DNA from: Macrobrachium rosenbergii | Lineage: Eukaryota > Arthropoda > Malacostraca > Decapoda > Palaemonidae | Direction: 5' to 3' | NCBI RefSeq assembly: GCF_040412425.1 | Contig: NC_089766.1 | Coordinates: 51,581,297 to 51,645,296 of the forward strand | Length of the DNA: 64,000 nucleotides | Shown: positions 10,369 through 21,070 of the stretch, piece by piece | Layout of the letters: each line of letters opens with the position of its first letter | Position numbering within the stretch: the stretch's first letter is position 1 | Notes under the pieces: model-generated | The model's input: the letters and a program-made list of their open reading frames with translations, nothing else | Database searches by the model: none | What the model was told of the DNA's origin: nothing | Made by a program: the position numbers and the translations under genes

Positions 10369-11269
10369 TCAGGTAACAATCTGCAGAAGACAGATTTGCT
10401 TCAGGTAAAAAGTCGCTTCCAAAATCGATTTCATAGACCTGTTGTGTCTATAAGCCATCAAAGTCGCCACAGCTCTTACTTCGTGCGCTTTGACTTTGAG
10501 GATTGGGAAGCTTTTCTCGTCACATTCTTGGTGAGCTTCCCTTATTAAGTCCTTGATAAAGAACGCCAGTGCATTATTTGATAAGGGTAACGAAGGTTTC
10601 TTCACTGAGCACCAGAGGTGATCTGTCTGACCTCTCATGTTTCTGGTCCTCTGTAGATAAAATTTTAGGGCCCTAACTGGACAAAAGGCCTCTCTCTTTT
10701 CCTGTCCTACTAAATGAGACAGCCCTGGTATGGAAAAAGATCTGGGCCATGGTTGAGAAGGGTTCTCGTTTTTAGCGAGAAAACCAAGTTGAAGTGAGCA
10801 GACTGCATTTTCCCCATTGAAGCCTACTTTCTTGCTAAAGGCTTGTAGTTCTCCTACCCTCTTGGCTGTAGCCAAAGCGACCAGAAAAAGGGTCTTCTTA
10901 GTGAGATCCTTCCATGAAGCCTTGTCGAGAGGTTCAAACCTATTCGAGGTTAAAAATTTTAGGACTACGTCCAAATTCCAAGAGGGGTCGGGTTGTCCTT
11001 CCTCTTAACTGTCTCAAAAGACCTTATGAGATCCGTGAGGTCCTTGTCTCCCGACACGTCAATATTTCTGTGAAGGAAGACGGAAGCAAGCATCAGTATC
11101 CCTTGATGGTAGATACTGCTAGGTTTCCTTGGGTTTTCAAATGCAGAAAGAAAATCTGCCAGTTGAGTTAGAGAGGTACTGGAAGAGGAAATGTTATTTT
11201 CCTGCACCATTCCCTGAATACGTCCCACTTTGATTGGTACACCTTGAGTGTGGACGTTCTCCAGCACGA
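10369..11269 (-). pseudogene. DIRS tyrosine recombinase (two frames)
   Basis: The core-binding domain spans the frames 11168-11584 and 10965-11267 (LTQLADFLSAFENPRKPSS). The catalytic domain is the 201-codon frame 10369-10974, with catalytic Arg 39 in ATAKRVGELQAFS and H-x-x-R at His 164/Arg 167 in KAHEVRAVATLMAY. Past residue 185 the frame is shifted; the Tyr expected near the end appears in a neighbouring frame as DCYLKEV. In DIRS elements this enzyme integrates the circular DNA copy without target duplication. Confidence 0.85.
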
Positions 11270-11739
11270 TTCTCGCGATGGCTCTTGCAGCTTCCTTGAA
11301 AAGCCCTTCGCTCTTGCCAGTTTTTCGATAGTCGAAAGGCAGTTAGGTTGAGCGAGGAGATTTTGATGGTATTTCTCTATATGTGGCTGTCTGAGTAGAT
11401 CGTTCCGACAAGGTAACGATCTGGGGTGTCTACTAGCCACTCCATCACCTCCGTGATCCATGGTCTCATGGGCCAAAATGGAGCTATCAGGGTCATGCGG
11501 GCGTCGTTCGACTCTCTGAACTTCTTCATGACTTTGTCTAGGATCTTGAATGGAGGAAAAGCGTACATGTCTAGTCCCTCCCAATTCATGAGGAAGGCGT
11601 CACTGCCACTGCTTCCTGGTCTGGGACTGGAGAGCAGTAGACTGGTAACCTCTTCGTTCTCTGTGTCGCAAAGAGGTCTATTGACGGTTCTCCCACAGAT
11701 TCCAAAGCCTGTTGCACACATCATGATGGAAAGGTCCAT
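11270..11739 (-). pseudogene. DIRS RNase H-recombinase linker
   Basis: The frame 11377-11739 contains DMYAFPPFKILDKVMKKFRE and MTLIAPFWPMRPWITEVMEW, the conserved linker between RNase H and recombinase. The counterpart in the 1.66-4.16-kb fragment reads VALVAPYWPKSSWFPLLLEL. The 11168-11584 frame continues with STLKVYQSKWDVFREWC, the start of the recombinase core-binding domain. Confidence 0.7.
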
Positions 11740-11800
11740 TCTGTCGTGAGAACCTGTCTTCCTCTGCTGAGAAGATCCGCTCTGACGTTCTTCTCTCCCT

Positions 11801-12590
11801 CTAGAAGCGGGTGATCAGAGTTAAGTTGTTCATTTCTGCCCACAGCAGGAGATCTTTTGCTGCCTCGTAAAGGGAATCCGAACGTAAGTGCCACCTGTTT
11901 CTGATGTAGGCCAACGCTGTGGTGTTGTCTGCGTTGACCTGTACAATCTTGTTCTGGACCTTCTCCTGAAAGTGGACTAGTGCAAGATGAATGGCCACCA
12001 GTTCCTTGACATTTATATGCCATTTCTTCTGATGGTTTTCCCATAGACCTGAGATCTCGCCCTTCCCCAGCGTTGCACCCCATCCCATGTCCGATGCGTC
12101 TGAATACAACACTAGGTCGGGGTTCTTTTGTTGAAGTTCGAGGCCTAATTGAAGTTTTTTGGGGTTGTTCCACCAACTCAAATGATTTTTGATTCCCAGA
12201 GGATCGGAATCCACGTCTCCAGATCTTGGCCTCTTTTCCAATAGCTTGACAGATGGAACTGAAGTGGACGTAGATGTAGTCTTCCCAGGGAGACGAATTG
12301 TTCGATCGAGGAGAGGGTCCCCAGCAGACTCATCCACTCGAAGTTTTGAACAGGTCCATCTCCTAGAAAGAGCTTCACCTTTTTCTAAACAATCTAGAAT
12401 GCGTTTCGGGGCTGGAAAAGCCCGAAAAACCACTGACTGAATCTTCATCCCCAGGTAGATGATGTCCTGTGAAGGCGTTAGCTGTGATTTGGCTAGATTT
12501 ACTACCAGACCTAACTGTTGCGTCAAATTCATTGTAACTTGTAGATCCTCCAGACACTTTGCTTGCGATCTGGCTCTGATTAGCCAATCG
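11801..12590 (-). pseudogene. DIRS RT thumb and RNase H
   Basis: From residue 46 of the 308-codon frame ending at 11801, the protein reads DDWLIRARSQ, then LAKSQLTPSQDIIYLGMKIQ, the RT thumb region of DIRS elements. RNase H follows with its acidic triad in one frame: Asp 210 in LYSDASDMGWGA, Glu 242 in HINVKELVAIHLAL and Asp 267 in VNADNTTALAYIRNR. The first 45 residues of the frame are out of register with the RT and should be disregarded. This is the best-preserved enzyme segment of the element. Confidence 0.85.
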
Positions 12591-13052
12591 TCAGGTACAT
12601 CGAAATCCGTATCCCTTTTAGATGTAACCAGTGAGCTATGTTCGATGCCACTCGAGAGAAAACGTAAGGAGCCGTGCTTAGTCCAAAACAAAGTGCTCTG
12701 AACTGATAGGTTGTCCCAGATGCACAAACCTCAGATATTTTCTGTAGTTCGGGTGAATTGGTGCAGTTGAAAATACTTTGTCCTGTAGGTCTATCGAAAC
12801 CATCCAGTCTTCCTGTCTGGTGCCTGCTAGGACTGACGCAGATGTCTCCATGGCAAACTTGACTTTGCTTATCACTTGTTCAGTGGACTTACGTCCAGAA
12901 CTGGTCTCCAATGAGTTCCTGGGTACCAGAAAAAGTCTGTTGTAAAAACCTCTGACGAGAGGTCCTTTACCTCTTCTATTGCTGCTTTTGATAGCATCTG
13001 GGTCACCTGTTCTTGAAGAGCTGCTTTGCTCCCCCGAGTAAGTAGCTGTCAA
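12580..13052 (-). pseudogene. DIRS reverse transcriptase (frameshift at YxDD)
   Basis: The frame 12678-13052 carries GFYNRLFLVPRN, then DWMVSIDLQDKVFSTAPIHP, the RT motif-A region with the catalytic Asp in SIDL, and RKYLRFVHLG. In a shifted frame the strand continues with FRALCFGLSTAPYVFSRVA, the motif-B area. The catalytic box lies at 12587-12599, where the bases read tacctgacgattgg, one base short of a YLDD codon series, so the active site is frame-broken. The polymerase copied element RNA into DNA in the family; this copy cannot. Confidence 0.85.
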
Positions 13053-14234
13053 CTCTAAGAGTTCTTGTGAAAGAGGGGGCTTCCTTAGGAAGAATCTTGT
13101 ATCCTTCCTTCAAAACTTGACTGTCCATACGTCCGCTCCCCCTTTGGCTCCACTCTTGCCAAAGTGGGATAACCTGGCTCCACTTGTGTCTGGAGGTTGT
13201 TGTGATCATTTCTTGGATTTGGGTTGCTGCTTGGGGTGCTTCTGGTTGTCCTCCAGCAGCCATTCTCTGACTTCCTCTCGAAAGGGCTCTCCCACAAAAG
13301 GGCTGACGCGTAGGGGAGGAGCTTCCTTGTCCTTCCTGGCTAAAAAGTTTGCCGGAAGAACTTTCCTAGCAGTCCTAGTGATCAGATCTTGCGTTGATTG
13401 TTGCGCAAGGGCTGCTGATAAATCCTTAACCAGCTCTGAAGGGAAGAGCTGTTTAGATAAGGAGCATACAACAGTTCAGATTTCTGAGCTATAGTCACTC
13501 CAGAAGACACGAACGAACACAGCATAGCTCGTTTCTTGATAACACCAGCTGTGAAAAGGGCAGAAAGTTCGACCACCCGTCCCTCACAGCTTTATCGAGA
13601 CAGGCAATAAAGTGCATTTGCGTGTCATTCTTCTGATCTGAAACCTCTGCAAGAGCTGCAAGAGTCAGTCCATCAAGCTGAAGACTTCAATAGTTCTGAA
13701 GACGCCTTTCAGCAAATGATCCAACTCCGAAGTGGACCACAGAACCTTGGCTTTTTTGTCATGGCTGTTCTCCGTGAAGAGTCAACGAGTCTGGAGAGTT
13801 CCCTTGGGAGGAGGCAGGAACTCCCAAACCGAGAGCTTCCCCAGTCTCGTACACACGCTGGATCTAGAAGCCAATCTTGTCATGGGGGGAAAGGAAAAAG
13901 TTGTCTTTCCTTGTTCCTTCTTCTTCAAAATCCAATCATTCAGTGTCAAAAGGCTCTCTTCACTGATTTGGCCAACACTGTCTTCTTGAATGAGGAAGAC
14001 TTCTGGGGTCTACCCATCAAATGGATGGAGGGAGGACTCGAGAGGTACGGCCTGTTGAAAATCGTTAGGAAATAAGTCCGCCAAAAGAGTAAGAAGTCTT
14101 TTCAGATCAGCGGCATGAAGAGTTTCTTGAGTTTCCTCTTCCGAGATCTCTTCCAAAGGATCCGCTATTTCGATGTCGACGGCAGTGGGAAACGTGTGTA
14201 TCGTGCTGCTTGCGTGCGTCACGCATGCGTCCAA
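13003..14234 (-). pseudogene. DIRS gag C-terminal remnants
   Basis: Short minus-strand frames (14010-14234, 13382-13576, 13085-13297, 13003-13263) fill the space between the gag frames and the RT. They are acidic or Gln/Arg-rich and share no enzyme motif. Their position and strand fit gag C-terminus and a gag-pol junction broken by several frameshifts. Confidence 0.45.
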
Positions 14235-14401
14235 CTTGCTGCGAGGAGCTTCACGATCCTTGTCCTCCCGTCACTCGTGCGCTTGTTGCGGGAAGCGTCT
14301 AAAAGCGCTGCAACTCTTCCAGCGAAGTTTGCGTCTTGCTGGCTGTTAGCATCTTGTTGTTCTGATTCTTGCCTTACCCTCTTCTTGGGTCTGTTGACGT
14401 C

Positions 14402-14833
14402 TTAGATTCCTTCTTGTGTGCTTCTTCTCTTAGTCCTTGCGACTTGTAAAGAGTCAAAAAGAGACGCAAGGGACTGCTGGACTTCCAACAAGAACTTTGC
14501 TTGAGGTGCCACTTGCTGCTGGGAAACAACTGGAGATGGCACTGCACGAGCTTCCACAACTTCGGGAGACTCAAGCTGGGATCTTTTGATGAAGAGGTGG
14601 TGACACAGCTTTTGCGACACGTCCCATTCTGGGGCGGGGAGAAGCGTGAACTGAAGTAATGTATCGTCTTCTTCCTCCAACGAGATATGTCGTCTTACGC
14701 CTCTGTTTGGCGCAGAAACGCCATCTTCTTCCGACAGGAATCTCTCTGGAGAGCTCCATTTGCTGCAAGAGGTTGTTGGGCGGGAAGGGGACCTGCGTCT
14801 CTTGATAGGTCTAGAATCAGTGATTGACGCCAA
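14402..14833 (-). pseudogene. DIRS gag, middle part
   Basis: A 143-codon frame (MASITDSRPIKRRRSPSRPT at the start, with SLEEEDDTLLQFTLLPAPEW in the middle) downstream of the Cys-rich gag frame on the same strand. It is basic and Ser/Pro-rich at first and acidic and hydrophobic later, with no enzyme motif. It is read as continuing gag after a frameshift. The frames at 14010-14234 (EIADPLEEISEEETQETLHA) and 13382-13576 appear to carry the gag further. Confidence 0.55.
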
Positions 14834-14952
14834 CCACGTCTGGGTCTTGCATCATCCGAGGAGAAGAACACGTCCTCATCTCGCCTTTCCTGCGGCAGGG
14901 GGGCGTCCTGGGATGCGTCAACAGGATCGCTCGAGGGACGTCCGCTCGTTGT

Positions 14953-15531
14953 TCAACGTCTCTCACCTCCCTTAGCCTGTCGAGCGTTCCTTCTCCCAGG
15001 GTTGGGAGCATGGAAGAGGTCTAGGGCTAGGAGCGTGACAGACATTTTAACGGACGCACCCTCCACTGCACTAACACTGTCACCCGAACTTTTGTTGCAA
15101 ACTATGCACTGCCCCCACATCACTTCCCTATCCGAAGAAAAGGATTGCACAGAAACTCCTATGGCCGAAATAGCAGCCATTATATCCTTTAAAGACGGAT
15201 TACTTACTCCCGACTCCGCAGGAGGATCAGGTACTATAACCTTAGGGTTAGGATCAGGAATATTAGTATCAGACAAGTTAGAAAGGACTTGACTATCAGA
15301 AGACCTAGCTGAAAGGACACTGGAAGATCTAGCTCTCCTAATTCTGTCCTTTTCCAATCGCCTCACATAGCGATCATACTCTCTCCACTCTTTCTCGGAC
15401 AAACTTTCACACTCCTTGCATCTATCATCAAATGCACACACATGATCTCTGCATTTCTTACAAACTGTGTGGGGATCAAGAGCAGCCTTGGGAAGCCGGT
15501 TCTTGCATCCCCCTAACACACATTCTAACAA
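14953..15531 (-). pseudogene. DIRS gag, N-terminal cysteine-rich part
   Basis: A 192-codon frame starting about 400 bases inside the right terminal repeat. The first 41 residues hold a Cys/His cluster: Cys at 4, 9, 24, 27, 32, 38 and 41, with His 21 and 30 (VLGGCKNR, HTVCKKCR, DRCKEC), followed by a highly charged stretch (SEKEWREYDRYVRRLEKD) and a Ser-rich tail. Such a zinc-binding start plus charged helix is the usual look of DIRS gag proteins, which package the element RNA. The last part of the frame diverges after a frameshift. The start Met is the first in frame; a true start slightly upstream cannot be excluded. Confidence 0.7.
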
Positions 15532-15743
15532 CAGGGTCAGCCATCTTGAAAAGCAAGTACAAAGAACAATTGTTACAGTCAGAAACCGACCAAATAGGCT
15601 AACAATGAGAAAAAAGAAAAATCAGGAAAATCCAAAATCAGCGAAAGCCATCAACGAAAACCAAACAAGTAATGGGTACTTCACCAATTGTAGTAAAGCA
15701 AACCAAAGTAGAGCGAATTTCCAACGTGTTGATAGAACAGACG

Positions 15744-15928
15744 GCAGGGAATTTCTGAGGACAATTGGGAATGGTTCTAAGTACCTGGTAGAGGCGCTCA
15801 GGTATGGCCACCTGACCATCTATCGGCGATTGCCACGAATTTTGAATTTTCTGCCGTGCGCGTTATGACGAATTGGCGGGATAAAGCTATATATATGTAA
15901 CTACCAGGGAAGTTAGATATTTAAAAAC
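15744..15928 (-). repeat. Right inverted terminal repeat of the DIRS element
   Basis: In reverse complement this reads atatctaacttccctggtag, ttacatatatatagctttat and cccgcc, then continues through tggtcaggtggccatacctg, matching 9541-9710 for about 175 bases with scattered changes. Confidence 0.85.
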
Positions 15929-15929
15929 A

Positions 15930-16800
15930 GAGGATTCTGCGACAATGGTTGTGCTCTGAGGAAGAGGTGCAGAAGATCTGAGAGTGCCCAATTTTGGTCT
16001 CCAAGTGACAAGAAGCTTCCAGTAAGCACCCATCTCCTGCCAAACGCTCTCTTCAGCTCGCTGGCCGCCCGCTTCGCCACTTCAGATTTCCGCACTCAAC
16101 TGCTCGGCGCCAACTTCTGGGCACTCAGCGCCAATTATGGAGTGTTCAGCGTGAACACCTGAGTGCTCGGCGCCAAAGGTAGGACGCTCAGCACCTCTTT
16201 CTTCATCGGCTCAGGAAGACTCTGCTTTATCCCCGATTAAGGGTCAACTTGAGGAGCTCATGGGCTTTTTGGAAGAAGACACTTGTTTCTTAGAGTAAGG
16301 ACACCTTATACCCTGTCTCTTTGGACATCTCCATCATGACACCTTTCCAGTGGCTGACAAACACTACACTTCCATCAAGACGCCTTTTCAGTGGCTGTCT
16401 GCCGACACCTGGGTACAGACTACAGGTTCGACTAAGGGGACAACCATTGGGGACAAGCCCCAAGGCCTCCCTTGGGCTGCCAGCATATCTTCTTCCCAAA
16501 AGTGGGGAGCGGGACGGGGACTTTAGGTCTAGGAGATCCGAGGGTCAGATAGCCACCTCCTTCACTACACATCCAGTAAGATGCCTTTCCAGTGGGTGTC
16601 TGTTGATACCTGGGACCGGCAACAGGCCTGACTGAAGTGGCAACTACCCATACGTAAACCCCCGACCTCCCTTGGACCTCCAGTTTGTCTTCTCCCCAGT
16701 ATGGGGGAGCAGGACAGGGACCTTCGTCTAGGAGCATCAGGGGACGAGTAGCCACCTCCTCCACTGCACAACACTTCACTGTTATAATGGTTAAATTCAT
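15930..16800 (+). repeat. Possible older DIRS gag remnant with 200-bp duplication
   Basis: The + strand has repeated ctcggcgccaa/ctcagcgccaa words (16100-16180), then a frame reading SPIKGQLEELMGFLEEDT at about 16215-16275, helical and gag-like. From 16370 a unit of about 205 bp is duplicated: cgccttttcagtggctgtct / tgcctttccagtgggtgtct at 16381 and 16579, with matching cctcccttggg-cct, cttcccaaaagtgggg/tccccagtatgggg and agccacctcctycac words. It borders the DIRS insertion and may be part of the outer element. The gag label is inference. Confidence 0.4.
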
Positions 16801-17008
16801 GATAATCGAAATAAAAGGCTAGCAAAGGCATGGGAAGGAAGCGAAGGAGCCAGGTGTGGGAACAAGTACACAAAATAGGAGGGCCTAGCAGCAGGAGAGA
16901 ATTGGCGCCAGGTGGACATGAGCTGGCATCGGATGCTGTGTGCTCTGAGCTGGGCCTGGGAGATGGGAGGAGGCAGGAGGTGTATGGAAGCAGAAGGTGG
17001 GTGGAGGC

Positions 17009-17531
17009 TAGTGGTGGGCGTTTCACTGATTTTTAAGGACGATTAGTAATTGATTACTATTTTTTATCCAATTACTTTCATATAAAAAAATCGATTAGTA
17101 ATTGATTACTAACTATTTTTATATCTATATAGCAATTTCTGGTATCTGAGCATAAAAACATGAATAAAATGTGAATGAATAACATTACCATTTTATATGT
17201 TCAGATTCTCTAATGTATGCATTTTAAGATAACAAATGTACATGTATCTTCTAAAACAAATGATAAATTAATATAAAAAGTAGTCTACCACATTCGCACC
17301 ATTCTAGCCATCTGCCACATCAGTTCTCTGGGCCTAAGGATACTCCAGTCACATGATGTTGGGTTTGTATGTTAAGAAAAATACAAATTATTGTTGAATT
17401 GGTCATATTTATATCAAAAAGTAGTTTTAGCATTAAAGTATCAAAGCAAATTCAACTCTAATATTGTAGAACAGTGTGCTTTTATTCTCTAATTAGTGAT
17501 CGAATTCAGTAACCGATTACGTCCACCACTA
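17009..17531. mobile_element. hAT-like non-autonomous element
   Basis: Terminal inverted repeats tagtggtgggcgt (17009-17021) and acgtccaccacta (17519-17531) match at 12 of 13 positions and resemble hAT termini. The interior repeats gattagtaattgattac near both ends and is AT-rich with no transposase frame. Flanking 8-mers (gtggaggc / gtggccag) agree at only five positions, so the target duplication is decayed or absent. At 523 bp it would depend on a transposase supplied elsewhere. Confidence 0.6.
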
Positions 17532-17865
17532 GTGGCCAGCACTGGAGGCTAGGAGCTAAAGATGTGGAGCGTTCATGATTGCGTTATACCAGGAAAAACA
17601 CCTCCATACAAGATTTTCAAACATGCTCAGCCATTCGAAACTTCTCTGTAACGTTCCAAATGAGTACTACCAAAGCAAGAATCGGTAGCTGAAACTCAAG
17701 TGACTTTGGCTTGATATCGAGAACGTTTCCTCTTAAGGCTCACTGCAGCCAAACATTTTTGCACCATTCTCTCCTTACTATGTTCCAGCCATTAAACTTT
17801 TTCTGTTCTCTGCAAAGCATGAAAGCGTGATGAGTAGCCTTAGAAGGTATGTCAGAACAAGAAAT
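17532..17865. other. Unassigned sequence
   Basis: No frame, exon or repeat family is recognised here. Confidence 0.4.
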
Positions 17866-18385
17866 CCAGTAAACAAAACAAATTACAAATGTTTTTGGTC
17901 TAAAGGAATGCAATCACTTGTTGTTTGTCAACAACATTTAAGAATTACTTTAAAGTAATTTACACAACAGAAATGAGATACCTAGGCCCAATCAACAAAA
18001 ATAATATTTCACATATGTTTGGCTTAAAGGAATGGCATAATATTCAAGAATGACTTTATAAACAAAAAAATAATTACAAATGTTTGGCTTGAAGGAATGG
18101 TGTAACATTCAAGAATTACTTTAAAGGTAATCATTTAGCCAACGGCCAGTAAACAAATCCTAAAGGCAAAAGTTTGGCCTAACGGAATGATGTAACATCC
18201 AATAATTACTTTTTGGGCAATCACTTACCAGTGGCTGGGCACAGCCTATGCCCAGTAAATAAATCATAAATGCAAAAGTTTTTGGCCGAATGGAATAGCC
18301 TAAGCCCAGTAAGCAAAACATAAATGTAAAAGTTTTGATCTAAAGGAATGTTGTACCATTTGAGAATTACTTTTAAAACCAAACT
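17866..18385. repeat. Degenerate tandem repeat, about 90-110-bp unit
   Basis: Five to six diverged units share the order aaacaaaacataaatg, aaagtttttggc, ctaaaggaatggtgtaacat, caagaattacttt and a partial taatcac. Examples start near 17870, 17985, 18060, 18150, 18255 and 18305. The unit length varies through indels. It lies just inside the right arm of the outer inverted repeat. Confidence 0.65.
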
Positions 18386-18607
18386 ATGACTGGATTGTTG
18401 ATGAATCTAAGTCAAGGTAATAATGAAAAAAAAACAGGACTCATCCTGAAAGAACTCTGCTCGAAGGCTATGAAATACGCGTTCCGGTGGTTGTGTAATA
18501 CTACCAAAATCCGGTGAAATAACCGGAAAATAAGAATAAGTTGCAGTAAGCACTGGATGTCTAGTAGAGTACAGCAGAAAACAGAATGAGGTGGTTAGCT
18601 AAGTCAT

Positions 18608-18752
18608 TCCTAGTGTTGCCGTTAGGGGGTGGTACTGTACACCTACGCTGAGCAATCGAAGTGCTACCCGTGAAATTTGAATTTAGGCCCCCGTAAATGA
18701 AAACTATAGCTATGTAATTACTGGGTAAGTCACTTATATAAAATGTAACTTT
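18608..18752 (-). repeat. Outer inverted repeat, right arm
   Basis: In reverse complement this reads cttacccagtaattacatag, ctatagtttt, cctaaattcaaatttcacgg and cacttcgattgctcagc, pairing with 7983-8130. The arms are about 10.5 kb apart and enclose the inner DIRS element and the hAT-like element. Confidence 0.8.
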
Positions 18753-19437
18753 CCTCAACAAGGCAGCTAAAACTCTGACACAAATCTGCGCATGTTGCCA
18801 CAATGCCACATGCTTACACGTGTTTATCGCTTACTGGTACGCCTATCGCATGCGTGTCTATGACTTGTACGCCTATCAGAAAGAGACGAAGCATCACTGC
18901 TATCAAGCCGATCCAATACCATAAGGATAAAGAGGGGAAAAAACGTCGGGAGACTCCTCTTTCTTTCATAGAATGAATTCTGGTGCTAGGACTGGAATAA
19001 AAAAAAATACGCCTTATATGCTAAGGCAGTTAACAATTTTATTCCTACACGAATACAAATTCTTTACGCCACTAATGCCGGACAATGGGCACAGATCTGC
19101 ACCGCTTTCTGATATGTCCCAGTTCCCTGTCACTCCAAGCCATGAGGAAGTATGACAGGATATGCTAAGGACAATGCAAGAAAAAGGGGGGGCGCTGACC
19201 TTTCCCCCAACGCAGGAAACAACCTGAACTTACCGAAACCCTCAGAAGGGTAGCACAGAAAATAAAACACTAATAATAATGATAAAAAATTATTCCATCT
19301 TATCAAATCTAATGCCCTGAATTGATGGGAAGCTCCACTTGGAGTAAAAATTGAAGAGAAGCAGCAGAGGACCTAACCAGTTACTAAATGGGTTAGCAGA
19401 CAAGACATGCATCCCTTTAACTTAAGACGTACTAGTA
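18753..19437. other. Unassigned sequence with short DIRS-side repeats
   Basis: The words tacgcctatcgcatgcgtgt and gacttgtacgcctatc at 18839-18878 mirror the degenerate repeats at 7380-7795. Nothing else is recognised. Confidence 0.4.
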
Positions 19438-19660
19438 AGGCAGTCCCCGGTTAATGGCGGGAGTTCTGTCCCCGGCTGAGCGCCGCTAACTGAAAATCGG
19501 AGATAATAGCACCGAAATCCCTGCTTAATGGCACCATTAACCGGATATTGGCGCTGTTAACCGGAGATCGGCGCCGAACATTTGGTTAATGACATCGCTA
19601 GCCAAGCGCCCTAACACCGAAACGCCATTAACCAATGCCGCCGGTAAGCTGGGACTACCT
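19438..19660 (+). mobile_element. Short TIR element, GGTTAA family, copy 2
   Basis: This copy begins aggcagtccccggttaatgg and ends ccgccggtaagctgggacta followed by cct. The terminal inverted repeat is clearer here than in copy 1 (about 18 of 24 positions), with gta on both flanks. Subrepeats around ccggatattggcgctgttaa and ccggagatcggcgccga fill the interior. Confidence 0.65.
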
Positions 19661-20090
19661 GTATAACAAACTCTCTCCATTCGCGATCAATCATCGCATT
19701 ACGTTCAATTACGAATCACATAGATATCCCAATCATTACCTCTCCCTTGTCAAAAATGTCATGAGGGTCAATAAAACTGGAATAATGCCTATTATGGCAA
19801 CTCTTACCTTATTGAACGAACATTAAAAAAATAAAAGAACCAACAGAAAAGCAAGTGCATCTGCCGAACTCCTACCGAAACCAGTGACAGAAGTAGACTG
19901 ACCGGTTTTGAGTGTTTGTACCTATCGGTCTTCTGGTGGGGGGGGTGGGGGAAGTAGATGGATTGAAGAAGGATATTCATAGAAAACCAAGTGTTCTCGT
20001 ATTTTTGTTTCAATCTGTCGAACTACCGCTGGCATGGAAATAAAAGCTATATAATGGAGAGGTAAGGTTCATTTCAAAAACTTATTTTTA
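19661..20090. other. Unassigned, ending in a DIRS-terminal-like repeat
   Basis: 19661-20030 shows no recognisable feature apart from a G-run near 19938. At 20031-20090 the reverse complement reads aaatgaaccttacctctcca then ttatatagcttttatttcc, the same terminal variant as 4340-4400 and 4905-4990. Confidence 0.45.
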
Positions 20091-20099
20091 ATCCACTAT

Positions 20100-21070
20100 A
20101 AGTAGGTGGAATCTAAAGGATTTTTATCTAAAGGATTAGTAAATTACAAGGTACTTTTTATAAACTTCAGAATCTTGGAGTGGGTGGATATGTTTTAGGA
20201 TTACTTAAAGATTTCCTTACAGGTAGGCTGTGGCGAGTTACAGTTAATGAGATCTTTAGTGAACCAAGACCTCCTTTGTGTGGAGTTCCACAGGGTAGTG
20301 TTCTTGGTCAACTTTTATTTTTGTGTACAGTATACAAGGGATATGGCTGTTCAGTATGAGAATGATGCAACACTTGTGGGTGCAGTTAAGTCTCCACTTA
20401 TGAGAAATGAAGGTGCCTTTAGTCTCAATCATGACTTAAGCAGATTAGTGAATTGTGTAGTTAGTAGGGTATGAGGCTCAATTCCAGTACAATGAAAACA
20501 CCATTGATTAGCATATCTCATACATATTTTCCACTCCATCCGCTCTTTCAGGTGGATGGGACTCTGAAGGATTCATCTCCTGATTAATAATGATAATACA
20601 TAGGGACTTTAATTTTTATAACAGTGATAAAATCAATGTAACCAGTTTTAGGTCATTTGTCCTTCCTTTCATAGAATACATGTACTGTTCTCTGGTGTGG
20701 ATATCTGCTTCTGCCAGAAATTTATCTCTTTTAGAGTGGTTCATGTGGTAGGTTTCTGTTCCTAACATTAGCAGTTATGGCTTTGCCCATTGACAGAGGG
20801 CCTATTGTTCATAAATTGTATTTTAACAGATCTTTCACATTCATAATTGATCCCTGATCAAACTTTTCCTGCCGAGAGTAACCAGGCTTGCTGAACAGCA
20901 GCACCAGTATGCAGTACTTTGGTGTTGAGCTTCTTAATGCCAACGGTCCTTTATTCCACACACCGTTAGACCGTGGAACAGTCTCCCAGAGGACGTTGTG
21001 CAACTGGAACCTCAAAAGTTCAAGCAAAGATGCAATGCGTTATCACCCTAAAACAATTCTCCTTGTATTT
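20100..21070 (+). mobile_element. LINE (non-LTR retrotransposon) fragment
   Basis: On the + strand the decayed coding sequence reads LGVGGYVLGLLKDFLTGR, then GVPQGSVLG at about 20279-20310, the conserved RT block of jockey/CR1-type LINEs. The catalytic box is degraded to ENDATLVG at about 20350-20380, where DD is expected. Past further frame changes come FIEYMYCSLVWISA near 20670 and RPWNSLPEDVV with KFKQRCNAL near 20970-21045, typical of the LINE C-terminus. The 5' part (endonuclease, RT start) is missing. Related 3' ends lie at 49390-49740 and 52570-52730. Confidence 0.75.

Larger units (their letters stand above)
9797..15928 (-). mobile_element. DIRS-type retrotransposon, near full length
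   Basis: A 6.1-kb element with minus-strand gag, RT, RNase H and tyrosine recombinase in DIRS order. Its right end (15744-15928) is an inverted copy of the left-end sequence at 9541-9710, and its outermost 40 bases also match 9797-9836 inverted; inverted terminal repeats are expected for DIRS-group elements. The coding parts are interrupted by single-base frameshifts, including one at the RT catalytic box, so this copy is dead. Gag is split into two or more frames. It retains every domain and is recent enough for terminal-repeat arms to match closely. Sub-features are listed separately. Confidence 0.9.
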
